Source of the DNA: Mixia osmundae IAM 14324
Taxonomy: Eukaryota > Basidiomycota > Mixiomycetes > Mixiales > Mixiaceae
Assembly: GCF_000708205.1 (NCBI RefSeq)
Contig: NW_014575562.1
Coordinates: 1,179,616 to 1,243,615, forward strand
Direction of reading: 5' to 3'
DNA length: 64,000 nt
The notes beneath the pieces are model-generated. The model did no database searches, was not told where the DNA came from, and saw only the letters and a list, made by a program, of their open reading frames with translations. Shown piece after piece: positions 12,601 through 23,549 of the stretch. The number at the start of each line of letters is the position of its first letter. The first letter of the stretch is position 1. The translations under genes were made by a program, and so were the position numbers.

Positions 12601-14850
12601 CTTCGCCCCAGGTAGCGTTCTGATTTTTGCGACCAGTATGCCCAACCTCGACGCAAAGCTCGATGCGCTTTGTCTCAGTGGCGACAAGAAAGCGTTCGCG
12701 GAGCTAGACGAGGTGGACCTCAATGTCGTCATGTACCGAGCAGACGGAGAAGAGCGCGACGCGACAGGCGGCAACGATGGCGTCTACACGGTACCGGGTA
12801 TGTCAGCTCTGACGTATTGTGGCGTCGAAGGCTGGATGCATCCGCTGCGCTATATCATGCAGCACAATGACCTCGGCCATCCATTGTGTGATCACTTACG
12901 AAAGGGCACATGGGCATTTGGATACGTATGGCAGCGGCTCGAACGGCAAGTGGACGTCCAGCCTCGCCTGAAAGCTGTCGCCGCATGGTACAAAGAAAGA
13001 CTGGATGCAGTGAGCGCAAAGGCGCCAGCGTTCCTTCGACCGCGATACTTTGCCATGATCAACAATGTCGCCAGTAAAGCTGCAAAGGCTCGCGCTCTAG
13101 AGATCTTCGATCCTTTCGTCAAGACTGGCCCGCAATTCACTCAGGATTTAGCTCTCACTGCTCTGCAGATGCTCGGCCGAGTGCGGTCGGCTTCCATGGA
13201 CCCAGGCAAAGAGACTGCCTCTTTGGCTGCTGGTTTGCCCCACTTTGCAGCTTCATGGGCTCGAGCATGGGGTCGCGATCAAGGCATCGCCATACGTGGC
13301 CTACTCATTACAACCGGCCTGCATTCAGCAGCTCGCTTGCACCTCATTGCGCTCTGCTCCACAATTCGCTTCGGCCTCATACCCAATCTGATCGATTCCA
13401 TCCGCACACCTCGCTACAACTCTCGCGACTCGCCGTGGTGGGTCATGCAACTTTTGCAAGACTATACGATCCTGTCAAAAGAAGGTAATGCCTTCTTACA
13501 AGCGCCTGTCAAGCGCCGCTTCCCCGAAGACGGCGAGTACGTCGAGTGGAACGATCCAAAGGCCTATTCGCGCACGAGCACCGTCGCCGAATGCGTTCAT
13601 GAGATCCTGCAAGCACACGCCAGCGGCATTCACTTTAGAGAACACAACGCAGGATCAAAGATAGACGAGCATATGAAAGAAGACGGCTTCAACATCGACA
13701 TTGACACAGACTGGTCTACCGGATTCACGTACGGCGGTAACGCTCACAATTGCGGCACTTGGCAAGACAAGAATGGATCGAGCGAGAAAGCAGGCAATCG
13801 AGGCATGCCGGGCACACCTCGTGACGGCGCGCCGGTGGAGATCATTGGCCTCTTGAAGAGCACCTTGCGTTGGGCTGCAGAACTTAGCAGGGAAGGCCTC
13901 TTCCCTGCAACCGGCGTCAAAGTCACAAGTGCGTAGTACAGTCATGCGAGGGATCTGAGCTGACTTATCCGAGCAGTCGACGGCAAAGCGCGCGAGATCA
14001 CTTACGCAGCTTGGAGCGACTTGATCCAGAAGTCCTTTGAAAGATGCTTCTATGTTCCTGTTGATCCCAGCAAAGATGGCGAGTACAGCCTGTACACTAA
14101 GCTAGTAGCTCGTCGCGGCATCTACAAGGATGTCTATGGCACCGGAAAAGGCCGAGAACGAGCCGACTACCAATTGCGAGGGCAGTTCCCCATCGCTATG
14201 GCAGTCGCGCCAGAGCTGTTCGAACCTCTCCATGCGTTGGGCGCGCTGCACACTGCGCATCAAGTCTTACTGGGACCGCTCGGCGTGCGCACACTCGATC
14301 CGCAAGATCCAGATTATCGGTCAGGAGAAGGTTGATCTCGGAAGAGCGAAAGCTGACGCGACATCGCAGAGGCGACTACGACAATGCAAACGACAGCACG
14401 GATTACCACATCGCGCAAGGACTCAATTATCATCAAGGGCCGGTTGGTGTCACTTCGTCTGCTCGTGATATCAGCTGACCAGCCGCAGGAATGGGTCTGG
14501 CCGCTGGGCTACTTCCTCCGAGCTTATCTGCATTTCGACCGGCTCGTAGGTGCTGGCAAAGAGGTCAGTCTGCACCTTTGTGATGTTACGCAGGCTGAGC
14601 TGTCTTCAAGGACGCAAACGAGACGATCCATCACATCCATACGCTACTGCGCGAACACAAGCAGGAGATCCGTAGATCGCCTTGGGCAGGCTTACCAGAG
14701 TGCGTCGTGATGCCCTGTACCGTACCATTGATCTGACGCTCGGCCAGGCTCACAAATGCCAACGGCGCTTACTGCCACGACAGCTGTCGCACACAAGCAT
14801 GGAGTATGAGCACGCTCCTCGATGTCTTGCACGACATCTACTGCCTTTGA
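9666..14850 (+). CDS. GDB1: Glycogen debranching enzyme (4-alpha-glucanotransferase / amylo-1,6-glucosidase)
   Basis: Bifunctional cytosolic enzyme of glycogen breakdown. It moves the maltotriosyl stub of a branch and then hydrolyses the remaining alpha-1,6 glucose. Nine exons keep frame throughout and give 1601 residues, close to the family norm of about 1530. The N-terminal GH13-type transferase half shows [40 protein letters not shown] (catalytic Asp) and VVAELFTGS (catalytic Glu). The C-terminal GH133 glucosidase half shows [38 protein letters not shown] and [20 protein letters not shown]. Exons: 9666-9776, 9836-9981, 10014-11345, 11395-13928, 13977-14319, 14370-14442, 14489-14563, 14611-14699, 14748-14850. 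Intron 1 (9777-9835) has a GC donor; intron 2 is 32 nt. Confidence 0.95.
9777..9835 (+). other. GC-AG intron in the debranching enzyme gene
   Basis: 59-nt intron, donor AAG|GCGAGT and acceptor TTGATAG. The upstream exon must end in phase 0 to meet [15 protein letters not shown], and no GT donor nearby gives that phase. Confidence 0.7.
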
Positions 14851-15022
14851 ACCTTGCTCTTGAATGCATCTTAGACTTGACTACTACCTCGTGACGTGTT
14901 GGACCGCAGATGACGTGTCTGCGCGAACGCGACGGCGCCGCGACTCGTCGATTGACCTTGCAGGACACGCTCCAACGTCGATAAGATCGGCTGCCACGGC
15001 TGCGCAGCGCACAACTGCCGCC

Positions 15023-17520
15023 ATGGACGAGCTTCTTCATTCCAAGAAAGGCGCGCTGAGCCGGGTATGGCTCGCTTCGCACATGGAGAAGAAATTATCA
15101 AAGCCTCAGTTCTTGACCTTGTCGATCAGCGACTCTGTGCAAGCGATCCTGTCGTCCGACCTTCTGCTACCCGCCGAGCAACAGAACACGGCGAGATCGT
15201 CAGGCAAGCGTCGAGCGCAGGATGATGAGGAGCTCCAGGCGACTCCTATCGGCCTCAGGATCCAGGGACAGCTCTTGCTCGGTCTCGTGAGGGTCTACTC
15301 CCGCAAGGCTCGCTACCTCATGGAAGACTGCTCAGAGGCGCTCGTCAAGATCAAGCTCGCTTTCTCGACGGTAGCCATGCAAGCCCCTGTCGTCGCTACA
15401 GAGCCTGCCGGTACTACGCAAGCAAGCCAGCTTGGCGGTCTTGCTGGTTTGGGCACCATGCCCGCCATCGAGATGGACCCAGACAAGATCAAGGCCAAGC
15501 GGTCGGCGATCACGCTCGACCTTGCGCCTGTTGACCCACTGCAAGACTGGCTCATGACGCAGCCCAGACCACCATCCTTTCCCTCCACTTCTTCACAGTC
15601 AGTCATGCGTGCGCTCATCTTGATGAGCACTCAAACGCAGGTATCTGCAGATTGACGCAAGCAAGGGACTTGCAAGCTGATCGCGCGTCTATCACCCTGC
15701 CCGATACGCGGGGTTCTTCGCCTCTCTCGTTCCGATCTGGACGCGACTTTGGCCGCTCTGCCCCTCGATGGGGATCTCAGGACTTCTTCTCCGACGCAAG
15801 CCAGTCAGGTGACCGTGCTGATTCGTTCGCCGGGGGTGACGGTGACGAGGAAGAGCTCGACCTTGGGCTCGCTGACCACGTCTCCGAGAAAGAAAGAGTT
15901 CGACGCAACAGAGATAGACGAGCTGATCAATTACGCGCCCAAAGATTGGCTCAGCGCGCCGGCGGCAGTCAAGCTGAAGCTGATCAGAGCGAGGACATGG
16001 AGGTCGAGCTCGGTCGTGATGCTGCAACCCATCGTTCCGATCGGTCATCCATACTGTCTGATGTGGCTCCGTTCAAGGGCGGTGTTGATCCTTATGCCAT
16101 CGACGACAACGAGTATGGCCAAGGCAGCGACGGCTCACGATCTGATCGTGGTGGCTTCGAGCTCGAGCCTGATCTCTATGGCGACTTCGAACAAGGTACA
16201 TACCTCAGAGTAATGCTCGACCTGCGCTGACCCGGTCTTACAGCTTTGCGAGCACAAACCCCTCGCTCCGATCCAGCTCAAGCTAGTCTATCGGCACTCC
16301 TCATGACGCCTAGAACGGCGGCTCAGCTCGCCAAAGTAGCCTCACCTACAAAGACTACCACGCGCAAGCGAGCGGCCACTCGACCCGGCAAGCTTACCAT
16401 CGACGATGAAATCGAGCTCGATGAGACCTCTCAGGGCGTCATAGGTCAAACAACAGATGAACAGCGACGGGCTCGCGGTATCATCATCCAGCCAGCTTAT
16501 CTGCCGCACTCGGCGCTCGAAGCACGGCTACGCGAGATGGAAAACAACCCTACGCGCTTCTTCTTGCCTCGACCAATTCCAGGCCAGGAAGGAGTCTTCA
16601 TGTGGCCTCCAGCAGGCCTGCTTGCTCCTGAGCTTCAGCGAATGTATACGGTCCCCTCAAAGCGAGTTGGCCGAGCTAGCGAGCTCGCACCTGCTCGGAA
16701 ACGTCAGCGTTCGTCCGAGGATGGCTCGGACAGGGAAGTCGAGCTTGGCCGTAATGCACCACCGACGGGTGCTCGTATGAGCGACACGCGCTCGCAGGAT
16801 GGCTTCGCGCAGCTTGATGTATACGATGACTTTGGCGACAGTCCTACGCGGCCTCGTTTCGATGATGGCGGCTTCGAGAACGAAGACAATCTCTGGAATG
16901 ATTACCCTGATGTCACGCTTGAAGGACCCGAAGCCGCTGCAGCTGCCAAAGAAGCTCAGCTTCGTGCTGCAAGAGCATCGACTCGATTGCTCACGCCCAC
17001 TGCCGGCGACACGGAGATTAAGTTGCCCAAAGGCGAATCATTGCTCGATGTGTTTGATGAGGCCGATTCAACTACAGCCAGCCAGCTGCATAGCTCGCCG
17101 TATGGTTCACAGCAGACTCCCTCCACGCCTCGTCGGCGCGCCCCGCAGACTATTGACGGTACGCCTGCCAGCCAATCTCAGACGACCTCTACCGGTTCCG
17201 TTGTCAGCAAGAACACCATCAAGGCTTTGCTGGTCTACCGACACGTCTTGGGCGATACCGCCGACATCACAGCGCCCAAACAACTGTCCGTGCAAACTGT
17301 CGCTTCTTCGGCCACTCGCCATGCAGCTTCAGCGTTCTTTTTTGAGACCCTTGTGCTCAGCAGCCGGGGTGCCGTTCAGCCCAAGCAGGAATCAGCTTAC
17401 GGTGACATCACCGTGAAGGCCAAGCCAGAATTCTACAATATGCTAGCATCCCTCTCGCTTGAGTCAAGCGGGTCAGTGGCAGCTTCCCAAGGCAAGCTCA
17501 GTACGCCTGTTGTGGCTTGA
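15023..17520 (+). CDS. RAD21: Cohesin kleisin subunit, Rad21/Scc1 (Rec8 family)
   Basis: Kleisin that closes the Smc1-Smc3 ring for sister-chromatid cohesion in the nucleus and is cut by separase at anaphase. Three exons (15023-15597, 15651-16195, 16244-17520) splice in frame to 798 residues. The N-terminal Rad21/Rec8 domain is clear from LLHSKKGALSRVWLASHMEK and continues to the conserved GLVRVYSRKARYLMEDC. The middle is acidic and Ser-rich, containing ITLPDTRG and KLTIDDEIELDE. The C-terminal winged-helix domain that binds Smc1 reads ARHAASAFFFETLVL in outline and ends with AYGDITVKAKPEFYN. Usual kleisins start MFYSE or similar, while this one starts MDELLHSKKG, so an upstream start or mini-exon is possible. 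Mitotic Rad21 is more likely than Rec8, given the conserved C-terminus; this is an inference. Confidence 0.9.
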
Positions 17521-17675
17521 CAATTGCGCAGCGCAAGGATATCCCGGATGACAGCTTGTTCGCTTGTTGGAATGCATTATGTACTTGTAGGATGAGCGTC
17601 GTCATACAACATGGCAGCGAAGTTTTAGCGCAGTGAATGAGATCATGTGTCGAAATCATGAGGCAGACGACGCGC

Positions 17676-20631
17676 TCAGGTATAGATCTCGATAGTGGCA
17701 GGATTGACGGCCACAGAGACACCCAGCAGGTCTTCCTTGCTCTACGGTGGGTCGTTAGTCGATGCCAGGTGCGAGAGCGATCAATGAGGCTTACGAGAAA
17801 ATCAATAGGCATCTCGACGAGGTGGCCTCTGACGCCGTCGAGTTCTTCTTTGACAGTCTCGAGACTGACGCCCTCTGCGACGTGGCCAACTCTGACAGGT
17901 GCTTTGGGTACAAAAGCCTGCCGTCGATAGATCTTAGCTCTGAGAGAATGACGGACTTGGAAGCCTTGCCTTGTACTCGTCCCAATTAGTGACCGTGTCG
18001 TCGGGAACGCAATGGAAGACCTTGCGGAAGCGTTCAGTGTTGCTCTTTGCTGTTCCTCGCCAGAGCTTATCGAAATCTTCACTGAGCGGATCTTCGACGA
18101 GTGCATCATCGAGCGAGATGAATTCGCGGTCATGCTCGACATCGACTGGGCGCATGCCAGGATCGGGATCCGATTCGGATGGGCAGTCCTGGGGCGGCAT
18201 GATGCCTAGGTGATACTTCATGAGCTGTCGTCTGAAACTTGCAGCGAATTGGGATGCCATGTATCGTTCGCCGGCCATCTTACTCTCGATCATGTTGGTA
18301 TCCTCAGCTGCAGGACAGTGTCAGCCCAGCTCATGTGGCCTTTCTGAGTTCGACGTACTGACGCAGGCGATCTCCGAATCGCGATCGCCCTGCTGACTGC
18401 GATCGTTGATGTTCGCCGAGCCGCACAGGACGATACGATCCTGCTGAACATCAGCATGGCTAAAATCTTGCAGAAAGGCGGAGCTTACGTCGACAATCAT
18501 GAGCTTGCTGTGGATATAGCTCTCTTCCGTAACAAAGGCCTCGAGCTCGGACTCCTCATCACCATACCAGGGCTCATCGCGAAGGCTGCCACCACTGCGA
18601 CGCATTGCGTGATGGGCAACACTGTTCTTGACGTGTGGGTTGGGAGGCTCGGAAGGAGCAGCATCGTGCCAGCGACGCAGCGTATCGTGAGCTTCCTTGA
18701 CTGTCGCGGGCGTTTTGACCTCAATGACCTGATCTGGCTGCGTCTCTCCGGGAGCGAGTGACTCGCCACGGCTGGGCTGAGCAATCTTGACGATCGAGTT
18801 GGCTGTTGCTTCCGTCTTGGTAGTGTTATCACCCATGTAGATGCGCGCAAGAGCAGCTTGAGCTTCGGCAAAGCTGACGCCGGAGCGTGACTCCATGCCA
18901 TCGATCAGTTTCGGATCACTCGGAAGCCTGCATCCGGCTCATGTCAGCATGTTCCTGCGCTGCTTGGACGCGACTTGCCTGTCATATGATCGCAAGTGGA
19001 AGATCTGACAGTAGTCGCGAGGATTGAAGCCAGCCGCTTCGATCTGACCGTAAATGGAATCTTTGCCGCGACAGAGTGCTTGGTAGGTGAAATGAATGAT
19101 GGACAGCGTTCCTTCCGACCCGTTGAGATCTCCAGCGAAACCAGGCACGCAGGGGATGACGATGATGACCTTGAATTTCTTGCCGTCCTTGGCTGCGGAG
19201 ATGCAGCGCTGCGCGATGGCAGCCGCGATCTCGTTCTTGATGGGTCCCTTCTGACTGTCAGATTGACCACTGGAGACGAAGAATTGGTTTTCGATGTAGA
19301 TGAAGTGATTGGCTTCGCGGATGAGCTGCAAGTAGGCATTCTTGATGGAATGCTCCGTCAAGATGCCATGGGACCAATCCGCCGAAGATCGCAAGACTTG
19401 GACGTTCATGTTCCCCTTTGCATCGTTGCCGCCGTAGCGCATCTGAGTCTCGTCGCGGTCGAGAGCATGCTTGTAGTAGTGTACACCTTGCATAAAGGTA
19501 TCCAGATGAGGATGGCGATGGACGGATTCGTCTGGCATCTCGTCTAGCGGATGATGAGGGAAAGCCAAGACGTGATACTGGTGACCGCCTCTATACTTGA
19601 GGAAGCGGATGAAGTTCCATCGCTCGACAAAATGCTGGGCGATGTCGAGTACGACGGGCCCGGCGAGCATGGTGTGGACATCGTGCCAGGGCATACGTGG
19701 CATAGTCAAGCGCGATTGCTGGTTGCTCAGCCAATGGGCAACATCGACAAAGTCGGCGATTCGAGCATCGTTGTAATCCTGACCGGGGAAGAGCTGACGG
19801 GTAAAGTCTTGCGGATGACAATCAGCGAGCTGGAGCGTTGACGTGTCCCAGCGGCCAAAGCAGATATCGACTATCCAAGGAACGCGTCAATCTGGCGTTT
19901 TGCAGTGAGACGAGTTCGAGACTTACGGCCACCAATGCAAGCTACGGCACAATCTGCGATGACGACCTTTTCGTGATGGGACCATCTGAGGACAACCTCG
20001 CCGCCCGAATGGTCGGGATGTCTGAAGACGAGAATGTTGGGATGGAGCGATTCGAGGTAGTTCTTGGTATGTTTGGATCCCATGGACATGCTCGCCGTCA
20101 CTTCCTTGTAGACGACAATGTAGATCTTGACGCCTTCCTCTGCTTTGCGCTTGAGCAGTCTATCGAGCCGGTACTCTTCGTGATCTGCAGGCGGGCGACG
20201 GAGATAGAGTTCCGGTGTCAGCCACCAATCGAGGATCATGATGGACTCCTTGGCTTCTTCGAGAATCTCTGAGAGCGCCCAGAAGTAGTTCTGCACGATG
20301 CCACGGTGAGACATGACGCGCTGCCAAAGCATCGGTCGAGCTCACCTTGCCGTCGACGAACCATTTGACATTGTTGTTCTGCCGTTGAGCAGCGAACGAG
20401 TTGACTGCGTGGCTCGACAAGATGATCAAGCCACGTTAGCTTGACGAGCACGAAGGACGGACATCTGTGGGATGCGCAGATCTCTGCCTGCTTGCGATCT
20501 GCTTCCTTTTCGTGGGCTTCATCGTGGCGATGGTCTGGATTGAAGGCATAGCTCGCAGCAGTCGTCAGTCGGCCGAAGTCCTGGCCGATATCGCTCGTGA
20601 TGTCTGTGCTACTCCTTGAGCTGTCCGACAT
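17676..20631 (-). CDS. Phospholipase D, HKD type, without PX/PH domains
   Basis: Hydrolyses phosphatidylcholine to phosphatidic acid and choline. Multi-exon gene on the minus strand, about 850 residues after splicing. The first catalytic motif is HHEKVVIADC (H-x-K-x4-D), in the exon that follows LDWWLTPELYLRRPP. The second is SYIHSKLMIVDD, followed by LCGSANINDRSQQGDRDSEI. The conserved middle has YIENQFFVSSG and KVIIVIPCVPGFAGDL. The end is KEDLLGVSVAVNPATIEIYT with its stop at 17676-17678. The protein begins with about 75 polar residues and goes straight into the catalytic core. The PX and PH domains of yeast Spo14 are absent, as in the short PLD class common in basidiomycetes. The start at 20631 is the first ATG of the open frame. 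Confidence 0.9.
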
Positions 20632-20879
20632 GATTTGTAGCTCTGCTCGTGCACACCTCTGGCGCGATCACGCAGTTTGGAGAAGGGGGCCATATTTGGC
20701 GGGGCAGTGTCGGGCTATGTACAAGGTAGTGTCACACGAGTCTGCTCCTGAGCCTCCCCTTCCCGGTCGTTGCGCGTGCCAAGGCCAAATAAATTAAAAT
20801 CAATGACGCGCTCAGCTCAGATTGACGGTTGCAGATCATTCGCGCCGATCATGATGATGAGGGATTGGAGAGCTTGCAA

Positions 20880-22075
20880 TCAGATCTCCATTCCTTCGTC
20901 TGGCTCGTCTTCATCGAGATCATCGCCCGAGTCTGGCTCGTAGATGATCCTCCCTTGCTCGGTCGAGTCGCGAGCAAAGGGCAACGGTACGCTATCCCGT
21001 GCTTGCCGCTGGGCGTCCGTCAGACTGAGGCTGAACGTCAGGTCGGCGGGTAGGCCGTCTTTGTCAGCAGCTGCGATGCTGGCTGTCTTGACCTCCCGAC
21101 GCGAGCGAGCGATCAGGACTTCTGAGAGCGCGGCAGTCTGGTAGCTAGCCGCGTCGCCTTCGCTTTTGCGCAATAGAGCAACGACACCGCGCTCTTCCTT
21201 GACTTTGCCAGCCCGTTCAGCGGATGACAGCCCTCGAGCATCGTAGCTCAGGATACAGCGAGCCAGTCTGCGCTCGCCCAAGCCATCTGCTGTGCTGTTC
21301 TCCTCGCTCGCATGGGGTTCTTCGGTTGCGTAGGAGAAGCCAGATCCCCAGCCTCGGGCGAGATGGGTCTGCAGTAGAGCATAGACCTGTTCGGACTCAG
21401 GGGCGAGATGAAGGTCATCGAGTAAGTGCTGCAAGAGCGCAAGTGGATGTAGTGCGACTCTCAGTATGCTCGCGCACATGCTCGGGCTTTGCAAAAGCGC
21501 GACGATGTCGGTCCGCTGCTCTGTTGGACTCGGCAGATCGACATGGTGGACGAGTACGATACGAGTAGCCGTATCGGATGCTAGGATTGCTCTGAGAAGC
21601 TTGAACAGCGTCTTCTGGCCGTACTGATAGGTAAAGTTGGTGATGCCGTCTATGAACACGAGCAGCGGCTGCCGGCGTTGCTCAGCAACACACGCGCAAA
21701 GACCGAGCTGCTGACTCACGTGCTGCAGCTGCTGTTGTAGTGCAGAGAGAAGCGCTTCCAGAGCATCACACGGTTGTTGCCTGGCATTGTACTTCGAACC
21801 GCACAAGGCATCAATGACAGCGCAATGCTTGCCGACAGGCCCAAACAGCGACGGCTCATGCTCGAGACAGATCAGAAGCGCACGCTGACTAGACTCGGAC
21901 TGCCTGTCAGCTAGCCAAGTGAATTCATCTCAAGGTCTTACGTATCAGATCGTGCAACTTGCTGCCAAAGCGTTCCTAAGAGCGCCGTTGCGGGTTGTGC
22001 GAGCGAATCGAGGAGAAGAGTCAGGCGGGCATGCTGACGAAGGTGGAGCAAGTCGTCCACAGGATCGCTGGTCAT
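20880..22075 (-). CDS. ELP5: Elongator complex subunit Elp5
   Basis: RecA-like subunit of the Elp4-5-6 ring of Elongator, which modifies wobble uridines of tRNA. Two exons (21942-22075 and 20880-21903) join through a 38-nt intron and encode 385 residues. The body contains QPLLVFIDGITNF and ATRIVLVHHVDLP, consistent with the RecA-like fold lacking a Walker A motif. The diagnostic part is the C-terminus: LPADLTFSLSLTDAQRQARD, then VPLPF, then RIIYEPDSGDDLDEDEPDEG, which is the conserved acidic tail of Elp5. The start at 22075 gives an N-terminus of LHLRQHARLTLLLDSLAQPA, a reasonable helix. Identification rests mainly on that tail. Confidence 0.8.
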
Positions 22076-22575
22076 CTATCGGCAGCAGCCAATGCATCAA
22101 CAGGCGCGTGGGTTTGCGCGTGTTGCTCTTCATGATCAGTCCTGCAGCATATGCATGATGTCATCACAGCCACTCTATCTTCGAACGGAGTCTCTTTCGG
22201 TGACTAGTCATGCCTAGCTCCAGGATCTGGCGTCCTCAACGTGCCCGTGCCCTAAGCAAACCGTATCGAACAACAATGACCTGCACGGACAGACATGCCA
22301 ATCTTGCCATCCAGCTCACGGGGATGCCTGTCCGTCCGATCGTCTCTCGAGAGACGGGACGGTGCACCGAAGGCAATGTCCGTCCGATCAACGGGCTTCG
22401 GCGCGTCAGGCCAATAGGATGCTGAAGGCAGAGCGTCTCATCTGATCCTCATCCAGCGCCAACGTCCAGCACGCTCCATCACGAGTAGTACTAGTGCTCT
22501 CACGTGCCCGCACTCCATCGAACCGCGCAAGCAGTGCAGCGCGAAAGCCAACTCTCTCGCCAATCCGGACGAGCC
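22076..22575. other. Intergenic, 500 bp, with a strong inverted repeat
   Basis: Divergent promoter region between ELP5 and the small gene that follows. No coding sequence seen. It contains the inverted repeat at 22332-22362 and two copies of TGTCCGTCCGATC at 22329-22341 and 22377-22389. Confidence 0.6.
22332..22362. repeat. Inverted repeat able to form a hairpin
   Basis: A perfect 16-base palindrome, CGTCTCTCGAGAGACG at 22341-22356, is flanked by CCGTCC on the left (22332-22337, after a three-base bulge) and GGACGG on the right. The arms pair to 14 base pairs. It lies about 260 bp upstream of the ELP5 start codon. It could be a binding site for a dimeric factor or a terminator-like hairpin; no factor is assigned. 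Confidence 0.55.
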
Positions 22576-23188
22576 ATGTCGAGTATGGCCTCGCAATTCT
22601 GCGCAGTCTCTGACTTTAAGCGAGTCCCTCTGTCCACCCTCTTGCCTGCCTTGTGCTGACTCGCTTGGGAAACCTCCTAGTCGTCTGCTCAGGCAGAAAG
22701 TGAACGAGCTCAAGCAGATGTATGCCAGCAAGGCGAGCTCGCTCAACCTGATCCGTCTCAACGAGTCGTTCAGCGCATACGATGCAGAGATTGCCAACAC
22801 CGCTCACGATGCCTACGTCAAGGCGCAGAAGACGACGGATGCGATCCTGTACACGAGCGTCAAACCGGGCGACAAGACGATCGGTGGCGGGGGTGCCTAT
22901 CGCGTCGTTCGTCCCGACCGTTCCTATGAGCACTGTCAGGTCATCGCTACCATCCCGTCCTCGGACACGACCAGTCTCCTCATTGCCGAACTCATGCTCG
23001 TCGACATCGCCCTCGCCATCATGCTAGGCGGCGAACTCGATCAACCCAAGGGCACCTTTCACTTCTTCAGCAAGAGCAAGACCATCATCTCCATCCTCAG
23101 TCAGATCGCAGAAGAGGTCAACAAGCCTGGCTGTCTCGTCTTCTCGCCCCAGTGGAATCCTGATAGCGCAGAGGCTGATCTCAAGTAG
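22576..23188 (+). CDS. Conserved-looking protein of unknown function, 190 residues
   Basis: Two exons (22576-22652 and 22693-23188) join in frame through a 40-nt GT-AG intron. The first exon starts MSSMASQFCAV. The second begins with an amphipathic helix, KVNELKQMYASKASSLNLIR, then an alpha-helical stretch and a glycine patch, KTIGGGGAYRVV. A hydrophobic segment, TSLLIAELMLVDIALAIMLG, follows, and the tail ends SPQWNPDSAEADLK. The hydrophobic run could be a buried helix or a single membrane segment. I do not recognise the family. Codon use and the long open frame support a real gene. The GTG at 22700 is probably internal, because the frame stays open upstream. Confidence 0.6.
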
Positions 23189-23549
23189 CTTGAGCCTGTT
23201 GCGGACTGATGGAGCAAGACTCATCGCATCTTGCTGCTGGCAGCCCATGTTTCGCTCGAGCTTGACTTTCGCAATCTCTCCAAGTAATGCAGGACATCTG
23301 ACCAATCTGAATGTGCCTAGCTGTGCCAGGCCTGAAGGGCAGCCATCGCACGCCAAACTCACTTGAGCATGACGCTGACGAGCAGACCTTCTCGAAGGCT
23401 CTTGCTCGAGCACTTATCGGGTCGCTTGTGAAAATGCATCTGGCCGGCGCCTCTAAGCTCTAGGCGCAATAAATACCAGGCAGATGTGCCGCGATGACGC
23501 GCTGCTTGGCTGACACCTGACAGGCAATTGACAGCGCTAGCAGGCAGCC
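23189..23549. other. Intergenic, 361 bp
   Basis: 3' region of the unknown gene and promoter of YME2. An AT-rich patch, GCGCAATAAATACCAG near 23462-23480, lies about 75 bp before the YME2 start and could act as a core promoter element. Nothing coding seen. Confidence 0.5.
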
